From: Symsagittifera roscoffensis
Taxonomy: Eukaryota > Xenacoelomorpha > Acoela > Convolutidae
DNA length: 60,000 nucleotides
NCBI RefSeq assembly: GCF_963678635.1
Contig: NC_087062.1
Location: forward strand, 30,716,833-30,776,832
Direction: 5' to 3'
Shown here: positions 1 to 10,703 of the stretch, in pieces
Position numbering within the stretch: position 1 is the first letter of the stretch
Layout of the letters: every line of letters starts with the position of its first letter
Position numbers and translations under genes: made by a program
Notes under the pieces: generated by a model
What the model was told of the DNA's origin: nothing
What the model saw: only the letters and a program-made list of their open reading frames with translations
The model's database searches: none

Positions 1-63
1 CGCAGTCGGCAGCGCGTAAGTCTCATAATTTTAAGGTCGTTAGTTCGAGCCTCACTGGTCGCA
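1..63 (+). tRNA. tRNA-Met (CAT), 5' end outside window
   Basis: Begins at tRNA position 11. The anticodon loop CTCATAA and 3' acceptor TGGTCGC are present. The T-stem 5' strand is GTTAG, as at 1557 and 3540, which costs one pair. Confidence 0.6.
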
Positions 64-384
64 ATTCAAGAAGAAAAATTTTACTTGCTTTATATCCAAC
101 TATACAATTTTATATGAAAAAAGAGAAATTACAAACAAAAACTATAAACAACTAAAGCTTTTAGAACCAAAATAATTGTAGTTAGTTTTATAAAATCAAT
201 CTATAAAATATATCAGATTGTACCGCAGTCGCGCAAAAAGAGGTTGACAAATGCAAGAGATGTTCACATGAAAACAGTTCATTTGAGTGTTTTTAGTCTT
301 GGAAAGAAAACAAAATTTTTGTGTGATCACCGAAATAATGATAACAGACACAGAAAATAGTAGAAGAAACAACAATTAACGCAC

Positions 385-457
385 GCGACCATGGCGCAGT
401 CGGCAGCGCGTATGTCTCATAATCTTAAGGTCGTGAGTTCGAGCCTCACTGGTCGCA
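385..457 (+). tRNA. tRNA-Met (CAT), near-consensus
   Basis: Full cloverleaf. The only change from consensus is A29T (TATGT), which breaks one anticodon-stem pair. Confidence 0.7.
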
Positions 458-778
458 ATTCAAGAAGAAAAATTTTACTTGCTTTAGATCCATCTATACA
501 ATTTTATAGAAAAATGAGAAGTTTCAAACAAAAAGTATAACCAACTAAAGCTTTTAGAACCAAAATAAATGTAGTTAGTTTAATAAAAATCAATCTATAA
601 AAAATATCAGATTGTACCGCAGTCGCGCAAAAAGAGGGTGACAAATGCAAGAGATGTTCACATGAAAACAGTTCATTTGAGTGTTTTTAGTCTTGGAAAG
701 AAAACAAAATTTTTGTGTGATCACCGAAATAATGATAACAGACACAGAAAATAGTAGAAGAAACAACAATTAACGCAC

Positions 779-851
779 GCGACCATGGCGAAGTCGGCAG
801 CGCGTATGTCTCCTAATCTTAAGGTCGTGAGTTCGAGCCTCACTGGTCGCA
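779..851 (+). tRNA. tRNA-Met-derived copy with CCT anticodon
   Basis: The anticodon loop is CTCCTAA, so the anticodon is CCT (Arg AGG box). C13A breaks a D-stem pair and A29T an anticodon-stem pair. Boxes A and B are largely intact. Probably a decaying copy. Confidence 0.5.
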
Positions 852-1172
852 ATTCAAGAAGAAAAATTTTACTTGCTTTAGATCCATCTATACAATTTTA
901 TAGAAAAATGAGAAGTTTCAAACAAAAAGTATAACCAACTAAAGCTTTTAGAACCAAAATAAATGTAGTTAGTTTAATAAAAATCAATCTATAAAAAATA
1001 TCAGATTGTACCGCAGTCGCGCAAAAAGAGGGTGACAAATGCAAGAGATGTTCACATGAAAACAGTTCATTTGAGTGTTTTTAGTCATGGAAAGAAAACA
1101 AAATTTTTGTGTGATCACCGAAATAATGATAACAGACACACAAAAGTGTCGAAGAACCAACAGACAACGCAA

Positions 1173-1245
1173 GCAACCATGGCGCAGTCGGGAGCGCGTA
1201 AGTCTCATAATCTTAAGGTCGTGAGTTCGAGCCTCACTGGTCGCA
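1173..1245 (+). tRNA. tRNA-Met (CAT), acceptor 5' arm GCAACCA
   Basis: The 5' arm GCAACCA faces a TGGTCGC 3' arm, leaving A3-C70 unpaired. The D-loop has G at position 20. GCAACC would pair with the GGTTGC arm seen at 24441, so this looks like a mosaic copy. Confidence 0.6.
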
Positions 1246-1556
1246 GTTCAAGAAGAATAATTTTACTTGCTTTATATCCAACTTTACATTTTTACAAAAA
1301 AAAAGAAAAATTACTAACAAAAAGTATAGCTTCTAGAACCGAAATAAATTTTGTTAGGTTAATAAAATCAATCTATAAAAAATATCAGATTGTACCGCAG
1401 TCGCGCAAAAAGAGGGTGACAAATGCAAGAGATGTTCGCATGAAAACAGTTCATTTGAGTGTTTTTAGTTTTGGAAAGAAAATAAAATTTTTGTGTGATC
1501 AGCAAAATAATGGTAACAGACACATAAAAGAGTAGAAGACCCAACAACCAACGCAC

Positions 1557-1629
1557 GCGACCATGGCGCAGTCGGCAGCGCGTAAGTCTCATAATTTTAA
1601 GGTCGTTAGTTCGAGCCTCACTGGTCGCA
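1557..1629 (+). tRNA. tRNA-Met (CAT), GTTAG T-stem
   Basis: TTTTA at 39-43 keeps a G-T pair. GTTAG at 49-53 breaks one T-stem pair. Confidence 0.6.
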
Positions 1630-1950
1630 ATTCAAGAAGAAAAATTTTACTTGCTTTATATCCAACTATACAATTTTATATAAAAAAAGAGAAATTACAA
1701 ACAAAAACTATAAACAACTAAAGCTTTTAGAACCAAAATAATTGTAGTTAGTTTTATAAAATCAATCTATAAAAAATATCAGATTGTACCGCAGTCGCGC
1801 AAAAAGAGGTTGACAAATGCAAGAGATGTTCACATGAAAACAGTTCATTTGAGTGTTTTTAGTTATGGAAAGAAAACAAAATTTTTGTGTGATCAGCAAA
1901 ATAATGGTAACAGACACAGAAAAGAGTAGAAGACCCAACAACCAACGCAC

Positions 1951-2023
1951 GCGACCATGGCGCAGTCGGCAGCGCATAAGTCTCATAATTTTAAGGTCGT
2001 GAGTTCGCGCCTCACTGGTCGCA
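1951..2023 (+). tRNA. tRNA-Met (CAT), TTCGCGC T-loop
   Basis: A58C falls in the box B core, G26A and C40T are also present. The Pol III promoter is predicted weak. Confidence 0.5.
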
Positions 2024-2344
2024 GTTCAAGAAGAAAAATTTTACTTGCTTTATATCCAACTATACAATTTTATTAAAAAAAAGAGAAATTACAAACAAAA
2101 AGTATAACCGACTAAAGCTTTTAGAACCGAAATAAATGCAGTTAGTTTAATAAAATCAATCTATAAAAAATATCAGATTGTACCGCAGTCGCGCAAAAAG
2201 AGGTTGACAAATGCATGAGATGTTCACATGAAAACAGTACATTTGAGTGTTTTTAGTTTTGGAAGGAAAACAAAATTTTTGTGTGATCACCGAAACAATG
2301 GTAACAGACACTCAAAGGTGTCGAAGAACCAACGCACAACGCAT

Positions 2345-2417
2345 GCGAACATGGCGCAGTCGGCAGCGCGTGAGTCTCATAATCTTCAGGTAGTGAGTTC
2401 GAGCCTCACAGGTTGTA
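2345..2417 (+). tRNA. tRNA-Met-like mosaic (type B), acceptor GCGAACA/AGGTTGT
   Basis: The CAT anticodon and boxes A and B are intact. The acceptor stem has two G-T wobbles, an A-G and an A-A mismatch. The downstream flank differs from standard units (T5 tract, then TTTCAACGAATTATG), marking a second monomer lineage. Confidence 0.45.
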
Positions 2418-2740
2418 GTTCAAGAAAAACTTTTTCCTTTGCTTTTTCAACGAATTATGAAATATCAAACAACAAGAAAAGAATAACAAGCAAAATTTAT
2501 CATCAACCAACGCGTTCGGAACCAAATTGGTTGTTGTTAGTTCAATTAAAAATCAACCCATTAAAAATATCAGATTTTTCCGCAAAAAGAGGGTGACAAA
2601 TGCAAGAGATGTTCAAATGAAAACAGTTCATTTTAGTGTTTTTAATTTCGGAAAGAAAACTAAATTTTTGTGTGATAACCGAAATAATGGTAACAGACAC
2701 AGAAAAGAGTAGAAGAAACAACAACCAACGCACGCGACCA

Positions 2741-2752
2741 TGGCGCAGTCGG
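2741..2752 (+). promoter_or_regulatory. Box A of the consensus tRNA-Met
   Basis: TGGCGCAGTCGG at tRNA positions 8-19 fits the eukaryotic box A pattern TRGYNNARNNGG. Present in nearly all copies, lost in the 5'-truncated relics. Confidence 0.85.
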
Positions 2753-2784
2753 CAGCGCGTAAGTCTCATAATCTTAAGGTCGTG

Positions 2785-2795
2785 AGTTCGAGCCT
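2785..2795 (+). promoter_or_regulatory. Box B of the consensus tRNA-Met
   Basis: AGTTCGAGCCT at positions 52-62 fits GGTTCGANNCC except at the ends. Copies carrying C56T, A58C or C61G in this box are predicted to be poorly bound by TFIIIC. Confidence 0.85.
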
Positions 2796-2819
2796 CACTG
2801 GTCGCAGTTCAAGAAAAAA

Positions 2820-2824
2820 TTTTT
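2820..2824 (+). terminator. Pol III T5 terminator
   Basis: A run of five T lies 14 nt after the discriminator base. Standard units have T4 (AATTTTAC) at a similar distance, and type B units T5. Confidence 0.75.
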
Positions 2825-3132
2825 CCTTTGCTTTTAATCGAATCATGAAATATCGAAAAAAAAAACAAGAAAAGAAAAAAACACGCAAAACTTATAATCA
2901 ACTAACGCATTCAGAACCAAATTGATGTTGTTAGTTCATTAAAATCAACCTATTGAAAATATCAGATTGTATCGCAGTCGCGCAAAAAGAGAGTGACAAA
3001 TGCAAGAGATGTTAGCATGAAAACAGTTCATTTGAGTGTTTTTAGTTTTGGAGAAAAACTAAATTTTTGAGTGATCACCGAAATAATGGTAACAGACACA
3101 CAAAAGAGTAGAAGAACCAACAACCAACGGAC

Positions 3133-3205
3133 GCGACCATGGCGCAGTCGGCAGCGCGTAAGTCTCATAATCTTAAGGTCGTGAGTTCGAGCCTCACTGG
3201 TCGCA
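3133..3205 (+). tRNA. tRNA-Met (CAT), exact consensus copy
   Basis: Identical to consensus at all 73 positions. T4 tract downstream. Confidence 0.88.
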
Positions 3206-3539
3206 GTTCACGCAGAAAAATTTTACTTGCTTTATATCCAACTATACAATTTTATATAAAAAAAGAGAAATTACAAACAAAAACTATAAACAACTAAAGC
3301 TTTTAGAACCAAAATAATTGTAGTTAGTTTTATAAAATCAATCTATAAAAAATATCAGTAAAAAATATCAGATTGTACCGCAGTCGCGCAAAAAGAGGGT
3401 GACAAATGGAAGAGATGTTCGCATGAAAACAGTTCATTTGAGTGTTTTTAGTTTTGGAAAGAAAATAAAATTTTTGTGTGATCAGCAAAATAATGGTAAC
3501 AGACACATAAAAGAGTAGAAGACCCAACAACCAACGCAC

Positions 3540-3611
3540 GCGACCATGGCGCAGTCGGCAGCGCGTAAGTCTCATAATTTTAAGGTCGTTAGTTCAAGCC
3601 TCATGGTCGCA
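3540..3611 (+). pseudogene. tRNA-Met copy with 1-nt deletion in T arm
   Basis: CTCACTGG reads CTCATGG, so the T-stem/acceptor junction is one base short (72 nt). It also has GTTAG and a G57A change in box B. Derived from the 1557 copy by block duplication. Confidence 0.65.
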
Positions 3612-3932
3612 ATTCAAGAAGAAAAATTTTACTTGCTTTATATCCAACTATACAATTTTATATAAAAAAAGAGAAATTACAAACAAAAACTATAAACAAC
3701 TAAAGCTTTTAGAACCAAAATAATTGTAGTTAGTTTTATAAAATCAATCTATAAAAAATATCAGATTGTACCGCAGTGGCGCAAAAAGAGGTTGACAAAT
3801 GCAAGAGATGTTCACATGAAAACAGTTCATTTGAGTGTTTTTAGTTATGGAAAGAAAACAAAATTTTTGTGTGATCAGCAAAATAATGGTAACAGACACA
3901 GAAAAGAGTAGAAGACCCAACAACCAACGCAC

Positions 3933-4005
3933 GCGACCATGACGCAGTCGGCAGCGCAAAAGTCTCATAATTTTAAGGTCGTGAGTTCGCGCCTCACTGG
4001 TCGCA
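3933..4005 (+). tRNA. tRNA-Met (CAT), diverged copy
   Basis: G10A in the D stem, G26A and T27A, and A58C in box B. Probably inactive. Confidence 0.45.
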
Positions 4006-4325
4006 ATTCAAGAAGAAAAATTTTACTTGCTTTATATCCAACTATACAATTTTATTAAAAAAAGAGAAATTACAAACAAAAAGTATAACCGACTAAAGCT
4101 TTTAGAACCGAAATAAATGCAGTTAGTTTAATAAAATCAATCTATAAAAAATATCAGATTGTACCGCAGTCGCGCAAAAAGAGGTTGACAAATGCATGAG
4201 ATGTTCACATGAAAACAGTACATTTGAGTGTTTTTAGTTTTGGAAGGAAAACAAAATTTTTGTGTGATCACCGAAACAATGGTAACAGACACTCAAAGGT
4301 GTCGAAGAACCAACGCACAACGCAT

Positions 4326-4398
4326 GCGAACGTGGCGCAGTCGGCAGCGCGTGAGTCTCGTAATCTTCAGGTAGTGAGTTCGAGCCTCACAGGTTGTA
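4326..4398 (+). tRNA. Type B mosaic with CGT anticodon
   Basis: Block-duplicate of 2345, but the loop reads CTCGTAA (A35G), giving a Thr-type CGT anticodon. Acceptor GCGAACG/AGGTTGT is poorly paired. Box B is intact. Confidence 0.45.
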
Positions 4399-4714
4399 GT
4401 TCAAGAAAAACTTTTTCCTTTGCTTTTTCAACGAATTATGAAATATCAAACAACAAGAAAAGAATAACAAGCAAAATTTATCATCAACCAACGCGTTCGG
4501 AACCAAATTGGTTGTTGTTAGTTCAATTAAAAATCAACCCATTAAAAATATCAGATTTTTCCGCAAAAAGAGGGTGACAAATGCAAGAGATGTTCTAATG
4601 AAAACAGTTCATTTTAGTGTTTTTAATTTCGGAAAGAAAACTAAATTTTTGTGTGATAACCGAAATAATGGTAACAGACACAGAAAAGAGTAGAAGAAAC
4701 AACAACCAACGCAC

Positions 4715-4787
4715 GCGACCATGGCGCAGTCGGCAGCGCGTAAGTCTCATAATCTTAAGGTCGTGAGTTCGAGCCTCACTGGTCGCA
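4715..4787 (+). tRNA. tRNA-Met (CAT), exact consensus copy
   Basis: Identical to consensus. Block-duplicate of 2734 with the same T5 terminator. Confidence 0.88.
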
Positions 4788-5111
4788 GTTCAAGAAAAAA
4801 TTTTTCCTTTGCTTTTAATCGAATCATGAAATATCGAAAAAAAACAAGAAAAGAAAAAAACACGCAAAACTTATAATCAACTAACGCATTCAGAACCAAA
4901 TTGATGTTGTTAGTTCATTAAAATCAACCTATTGAAAATATCAGATTGTATCGCAGTCGCGCAAAAAGAGAGTGACAAATGCAAGAGATGTTAGCATGAA
5001 AACAGTTCATTTGAGTGTTTTTAGTTTGTGAGAAAAACTAAATTTTTGAGTGATCACCGAAATAATGGTAACAGACACACAAAAGAGTAGAAGAACCAAC
5101 AACCAACGGAC

Positions 5112-5184
5112 GCGACCATGGCGCAGTCGGCAGCGCGTAAGTCTCATAATCTTAAGGTCGTGAGTTCGAGCCTCACTGGTCGCA
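5112..5184 (+). tRNA. tRNA-Met (CAT), exact consensus copy
   Basis: Identical to consensus. Block-duplicate of 3133. Confidence 0.88.
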
Positions 5185-5506
5185 GTTCACGCAGAAAAAT
5201 TTTACTTGCTTTATATCCAACTATACAATTTTATATAAAAATAAAAAAAAATTACAAACAAAAAGTATAACCAACTAAAGCTTTAGAACGGAAATAAATG
5301 TTGTTAGCTTAATAAAATCAATCTATAAAAAATATCAGATTGTACCGCAGTCGCGCAAAAAGAGGGTGACAAATGCAAGAGATGTTCACATGAAAACAGT
5401 TCATTTGAGTGTTTTTAGTTTTGGAAAGAAAACTAAATTTTAGTGTGATAACCGAAATAATGGTAACAGACACACAAAAGAGTAGAAGAAACAACAACCA
5501 ACGCAC

Positions 5507-5579
5507 GCGACCATGGCGCAGTCGGCAGCGCGTAAGTCTCATAACCTTAAGGTCGTGAGTTCGAGCCTCCCTGGTCGCA
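5507..5579 (+). tRNA. tRNA-Met (CAT), near-consensus
   Basis: T39C in the anticodon stem. A64C gives CTCCC and breaks one T-stem pair. Confidence 0.65.
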
Positions 5580-5903
5580 GTTCAAGAAAAAATTTTTCTT
5601 TTGCCTTAAATCGAATCATGAAATATCGAAAAAAAACAAGAAAGGAAAAAAACACGCAAAACTTATAATCAACTAACGCATTCAGAATCAAATTGATGCT
5701 GTTAGTTCATTAAAGTCAACCTATTGAAAATATCAGATTGTACCGCAGTCGCGCAAAAAGAGAGTGACAAATGCAAGAGATGTTAGCATGAAAACAGTTC
5801 ATTTGAGTGTTTTTAGTTTTGGAAAAAAAGTAAATTTTTGTGTGATCACCGAAATAATGCTAACAGACACACAAAAGAGTAGAAGAACCAACAACCAACG
5901 CAC

Positions 5904-5976
5904 GCGAGCATGGCGCAGTCGGCAGCGCGTAAGTCTCATAATCTTAAGGTCGTGAGTTCGAGCCTCACTGGTCGCA
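5904..5976 (+). tRNA. tRNA-Met (CAT), GCGAGCA acceptor
   Basis: C5G is the only change and breaks the 5-68 pair. Confidence 0.7.
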
Positions 5977-6298
5977 GTTCAAGCAGAAAAATTTTACTTG
6001 CTTTATATCCAACTATACAATTTTATATAAAAAAAGGAAATAACAAACAAAAAGTATAACCAACTAAAGCTTTTAGAACGGAAATAAATGTTGTTAGTTT
6101 AATAAAATCAATCTATAAAAAAAATCAGATTGTATCGCTGTCGCGCAAAAAGAGGGTGACAAATGCAAGAGATGTTCACATGAAAACAGTTCACTTGAGT
6201 GTGTTTTTAGTTTTGGAAAGAAAACTAAATTTTAGTGTGATAACCGAAATATTGGTAGCAGACACACAAAAGAGTAGAAGAACCCACAACCAACGCAC

Positions 6299-6371
6299 GC
6301 GACCATGGCGCAGTCGGCAGCGCGTAAGTCTCATAATCTGAAGGTCGTGAGTTCGAGCCTCACTGGTCGCA
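6299..6371 (+). tRNA. tRNA-Met (CAT), near-consensus
   Basis: The only change is T42G (TCTGA), which leaves A28 opposite G. Confidence 0.75.
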
Positions 6372-6692
6372 GTTCAAGAAAAAAAATTTACTTGCTTTAT
6401 ATCCAACTATACAATTTTATATAAAAAAAAGAAAAATTACAAACAAAAAGTATAACCAACTAAAGCTTTTAGAACCGAAATAAATGTTGTTAGTTTAATA
6501 AAATCAATCTAAAAAAAAACTCAGATTGTACCGCAGTCGCGCAAAAAGAGGGTGACAAATGCAAGAGATGTTCACATGAAAACAGTTCATTTGAGTGTTT
6601 TTAGTTTTGGAAAGAAAAAAAAATTTTTGTGTGATCACCGAAATAATGGCTACAGACACAGAAAAGAGTAAAAGAAACAACAATAAACGCAC

Positions 6693-6765
6693 GCGACCAT
6701 GGCGCAGTCGGCAGCGCGTAAGTCTCAAAATCTTAAGGTCGTGAGTTCGAGCGTCACTGGTCGCA
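6693..6765 (+). tRNA. tRNA-Met-derived copy with CAA anticodon, box B defect
   Basis: The loop CTCAAAA gives a CAA anticodon (Leu UUG). C61G removes the conserved G53-C61 pair and a key box B base. Confidence 0.5.
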
Positions 6766-7086
6766 ATTCGAGAAGAAAAATTTTACTTGCTTTAAATCCA
6801 ACTATAAAATTTTATATAAAAAAAGAGAAATTACAAACAAAAAGTATAACCGACTAAAGCTTTTAGAACCGAAATAAATGCAGTTAGTTTAATAAAATCA
6901 ATCTATAAAAAATATCAGATTGTACCGCAGTCGCGCAAAAAGAGGGTGACAAATGCAAGAGATGTTCACATGAAAACAGTTCATTTGAGTGTTTTTAGTT
7001 TTGGTAAGAAAACAAAATTTTTGTGTGATCACCGAAATAATAGCAACAGACACAGAAAAGAGTAAAAGAAACAACAATAAACGCAC

Positions 7087-7159
7087 GCGACCATGGCGCA
7101 GTCGGCAGCGCGTAAGTCTCAAAATCTTAACGTCGTGAGTTCGAGCGTCACTGGTCGCA
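7087..7159 (+). tRNA. tRNA-Met-derived copy with CAA anticodon, box B defect
   Basis: As at 6693, with an extra G45C in the variable loop. Confidence 0.5.
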
Positions 7160-7480
7160 ATTCAAGAAGAAAAATTTTACTTGCTTTAAATCCAACTATA
7201 CAATTTTATATAAAAAAAGAGAAATTACAAACAAAAAGTATAACCGACTAAAGCTTTTAGAACCGAAATAAATGCAGTTAGTTTAATAAAATCAATCTAT
7301 AAAAAATATCAGATTGTACCGCAGTCGCGCAAAAAGAGGGTGACAAATGCAAGAGATGTTCACATGAAAACAGTTCATTTGAGTGTTTTTAGTTTTGGAA
7401 AGAAAACAAAATTTTTGTGTGATCACCGAAATAATGGTAACAGACACAGAAAAGAGTAAAAGAAACAACAATAAACGCAC

Positions 7481-7553
7481 GCGACCATGGCGCAGTCGGC
7501 AGCGCGTAAGTCTCAAAATCTTAAGGTCGTGAGTTCGAGCGTCACTGGTCGCA
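7481..7553 (+). tRNA. tRNA-Met-derived copy with CAA anticodon, box B defect
   Basis: Same tRNA sequence as at 6693 (T36A and C61G). Confidence 0.5.
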
Positions 7554-7873
7554 ATTCAAGAAGAAAAATTTTACTTGCTTTATATCCAACTATACAATTT
7601 TATATAAAAATAAAAAAATTAGAAAACAAAAAGTATAACCAACTAAAGCTTTAGAACGGAAATAAATGTTGTTAGCTTAATAAAATCAATCTATAAAAAA
7701 TATCAGATTGTACCTCAGTCGCGCAAAAAGAGAGTGACAAATGCAAGAGATGTTAGCATGAAAACAGTTCATTTGAGTGTTTTTAGTTTTGGAAAAAAAG
7801 TAAATTTTTGTGTGATCACCGAAATAATGGTAACAGACACACAAAAGAGTAGAAGAACCAACAACCAACGCAC

Positions 7874-7946
7874 GCGAGCATGGCGCAGTCGGCAGCGCGT
7901 AAGTCTCATAATCTTAAGGTCGTGAGTTCGAGCCTCACTGGTCGCA
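7874..7946 (+). tRNA. tRNA-Met (CAT), GCGAGCA acceptor
   Basis: Same single change as 5904, from which it was duplicated. Confidence 0.7.
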
Positions 7947-8269
7947 GTTCAAGCAGAAAAATTTTACTTGCTTTATATCCAACTATACAATTTTATATAA
8001 AAAAAGAGAAATTACAAACAAAAAGTATAAACAACTAAAGCTTTTAGAACCAAATTAATTGTAGTTAATTTAATAAAATCAATCTATAAAAAATATCAGA
8101 TTGTACCGCAGTCGCGCAAAAAGAGGGTGACAAATGCAAGAGATGTTCACATGAAAACAGTTCATTTGAGTGTGTTTTTAGTTTTGGAAAGAAAACTAAA
8201 TTTTAGTGTGATAACCGAAATATTGGTAACAGACACACAAAAGAGTAGAAGAACCCACAACCAACGCAC

Positions 8270-8342
8270 GCGACCATGGCGCACTCGGCAGCGCGTAAGT
8301 CTCATAATCTGAAGGTCGTGAGTTCGAGCCTCACTGGTCGCA
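8270..8342 (+). tRNA. tRNA-Met (CAT), near-consensus
   Basis: As 6299 (T42G), plus G15C in the D-loop and box A. Confidence 0.65.
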
Positions 8343-8664
8343 GTTCAAGAAAAAAAATTTTACTTGCTTTATATCCAACTATACAATTTTATATAAAAAA
8401 AAGAAAAATTACAAACAAAAAGTATAACCAACTAAAGCTTTTAGAACCGAAATAAATGTTGTTAGTTTAATAAAATCAATCTAAAAAAAAACTCAGATTG
8501 TACCGCAGTCGCGCAAAAAGAGGGTGACAAATGCAAGAGATGTTCACATGAAAACAGTTCATTTGAGTGTTTTTAGTTTTGGAAAGAAAACAAAATTTTT
8601 GTGTGATCACCGAAATAATGGTAACAGACACAGAAAAGAGTAAAAGAAACAACAATAAACGCAC

Positions 8665-8737
8665 GCGACCATGGCGCAGTCGGCAGCGCGTAAGTCTCAA
8701 AATCTTAAGGTCGTGAGTTCGAGCGTCACTGGTCGCA
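8665..8737 (+). tRNA. tRNA-Met-derived copy with CAA anticodon, box B defect
   Basis: T36A and C61G together again, as at 6693. Confidence 0.5.
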
Positions 8738-9059
8738 ATTCAAGAAGAAAAACTTTACTTGCTTTAAATCCAACTATACAATTTTATATAAAAAAAGAGA
8801 AATTACAAACAAAAAGTATAAACAACTAAAGCTTTTAGAACCAAATTAATTGTAGTTAATTTAATAAAATCAATCTATAAAAAATATCAGATTGTACCGC
8901 AGTCGCGCAAAAAGAGGGTGACCAATGCAAGAGATGTTCACATCAAAAACAGTTCATTTGAGTGTTTTTAGTTTTGGAAAGAAAACAAAATTTTTGTGTG
9001 ATCACCGAAATAATGGTAACAGACACAAAAAAGTGTCGAAGAACCAACAGACAACGCAA

Positions 9060-9132
9060 GCGACCATGGCGCAGTCGGGAGCGCGTAGGTCTCATAACCT
9101 TAAGGTCGTGAGTTCGCGCCTCACTTGTCGTA
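9060..9132 (+). tRNA. tRNA-Met (CAT), diverged copy
   Basis: G at 20, A29G, T39C, A58C in box B, and a TTGTCGT acceptor 3' arm with two altered bases. Probably inactive. Confidence 0.45.
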
Positions 9133-9444
9133 GTTCAAGAAGAATAATTTTACTTGCTTTATATCCAACTTTACAATTTTACAAAAAAAAAAGAAAAATT
9201 ACTAACAAAAAGTATAGCTTTTAGAACCGAAATGAATTTTGTTAGGTTAATGAAATCAATCTATAAAAAATATCAGATTGTACCGCAGTCGCGCAAAAAG
9301 AGGGTGACAAATGCAAGAGATGTTCATATGAAAACAGTTCATTTTAGTGTTTTTAATTTCGGAAAGAAAACTAAATTTTTGTGTGATAACCGAAATAATG
9401 GTAACAGACACAAAAAAGAGTAGAAGAAACAACAACCAACGCAC

Positions 9445-9517
9445 GCGACCATGGCGCAGTCGGAAGCGCGTAAGTCTCATAATCTTAAGGTCGTGAGTTC
9501 GAGCCTCACTGGTCGCA
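9445..9517 (+). tRNA. tRNA-Met (CAT), one change
   Basis: The only difference is C20A in the D-loop. All stems and both boxes are intact. Confidence 0.82.
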
Positions 9518-9840
9518 GTTCAAGAAAAAAAATTTCCTTTGCTTTTAATCGAATCGTGCAATATCGAAAAAAATAAGAAAAGAAAAAACACGCAAAACCT
9601 ATAATCAACTAACGCATTCAGAACCAAATTGATGTTGTTAGTTCATTAAAATCAACCTATTGAAAATATCAGATTGTACCGCAGTCGCGCAAAAAGAGAG
9701 TGACAAATGCAAGAGATGTTAGCATGAAAACAGTTCATTTGAGTGTTTTTAGTTTTGGGACAAAAACTAAACTTTTGTGTGATCACTGATATAATGGTAA
9801 CAGACACAAAAAAGAGTCGAAGAACTAACTGACAACGCAC

Positions 9841-9913
9841 ACGACCATGGCGCAGTCGGCAGCGCGTAAGTCTCATAATCATAAGGTCGTGAGTTCGAGC
9901 CTCACTGGTCGCA
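9841..9913 (+). tRNA. tRNA-Met (CAT), ACGACCA acceptor
   Basis: G1A loses the terminal pair. T41A disrupts the anticodon stem. Confidence 0.6.
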
Positions 9914-10234
9914 GTTCAAGCAGAAAATTTTTACTTGCTTTATAACCAACTATACAATTTTATATAAAAATAGAAAAATTACAAACAAAAAGTATAACCA
10001 AATAAAGCTTTTAGAACGGAAATAAATGTTGTTAGTTTAATAAAATCAATCTATAAAAAATATCAGGTTGTACCGCAGTCGCGCAAAAAGAGGGTGACAA
10101 ATGCAAGAGATGTTCACATGAAAACAGTTCATTTGAGTGTTTTTAGTTTTGGAAAGAAAACAAAATTTTTGTGTGATCACCGAAATAATGGTAACAGACA
10201 CACAAAAGAGAAGAAGAAACAACAACCAACGCAC

Positions 10235-10307
10235 GCGACCATGGCGCAGTCGGCAGCGCGTAAGTCTCATAATCTTAAGGTCGTGAGTTCGAGCCTCGAT
10301 GGTCGCA
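10235..10307 (+). tRNA. tRNA-Met (CAT), T-stem changed
   Basis: CTCGA at 61-65 breaks two T-stem pairs. The rest matches consensus. Confidence 0.6.
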
Positions 10308-10630
10308 GTTCAAGAAAAAATTTTTCCTTGGCTTTTAATCGAATCATGAATATCGAAAAAAAACAAGAAAAGAAAAAAACACGCAAAACTTATAATCAAC
10401 TAACGCATTCAGAACCAAATTGATGTTGTTAGTTCATTAAAATCAACCTATTGAAAATATCAGATTGTACCGCAGTCGCGCAAAAAGAGGGTGACAAATG
10501 CAAGAGATGTTAGCATGAAAACAGTTCATTTGAGTGTTTTTAGTTTTGGGAAAAAAGTAAATTTTTGTGTGATCACCGAAATAATGGTAACAGACACACA
10601 AAAGAGTAGAAGAACCAACAACCAACGCAC

Positions 10631-10703
10631 ACGACCATGACGCAGTCGGCAGCGCGTAAGTCTCATAATCTTAAGGTCGTGAGTTCGAGCCTCACTGGTA
10701 GCA
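10631..10703 (+). tRNA. tRNA-Met (CAT), diverged acceptor
   Basis: G1A, G10A and C70A (TGGTAGC) weaken the acceptor and D stems. Confidence 0.5.

Larger units (their letters stand above)
2734..2806 (+). tRNA. tRNA-Met (CAT), exact consensus copy
   Basis: Reference copy for the array. Acceptor GCGACCA pairs perfectly with TGGTCGC, discriminator A73. D arm GCGC/GCGC with loop AGTCGGCA. Anticodon stem TAAGT/TCTTA with the U31-U39 mismatch I also recall in human elongator tRNA-Met. Loop CTCATAA gives anticodon CAT. Variable loop AGGTC. T arm GTGAG/CTCAC with loop TTCGAGC. No intron, and CCA is not encoded. Linear positions coincide with standard tRNA numbering. The D, anticodon and T arms closely resemble animal elongator tRNA-Met, whereas initiator tRNAs differ at the T-loop and acceptor end. 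Intact Pol III boxes and a T5 terminator make it a plausible functional gene. Confidence 0.9.
1370..5240 (+). repeat. Higher-order repeat: 5-monomer block of ~1.98 kb, two copies
   Basis: tRNA starts 1557, 1951, 2345, 2734 and 3133 recur at 3540, 3933, 4326, 4715 and 5112, offset 1979-1983 bp. Private variants are shared, for example the GTTAG T-stem at 1557/3540, the TTCGCGC T-loop at 1951/3933 and the AGGTTGT acceptor at 2345/4326. The second block ends near 5,240, where the flanks diverge. Confidence 0.85.
5720..8740 (+). repeat. Higher-order repeat: 3-monomer block (~1.05 kb), copies ~1,970 bp apart
   Basis: Units with tRNAs at 5904, 6299 and 6693 reappear at 7874, 8270 and 8665. Shared private changes are the GCGAGCA acceptor, TCTGA in the anticodon 3' strand, and the CAA anticodon with position 61 G. 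Between them, 6693, 7087 and 7481 are near-identical single-unit duplications of the CAA type. Confidence 0.8.
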
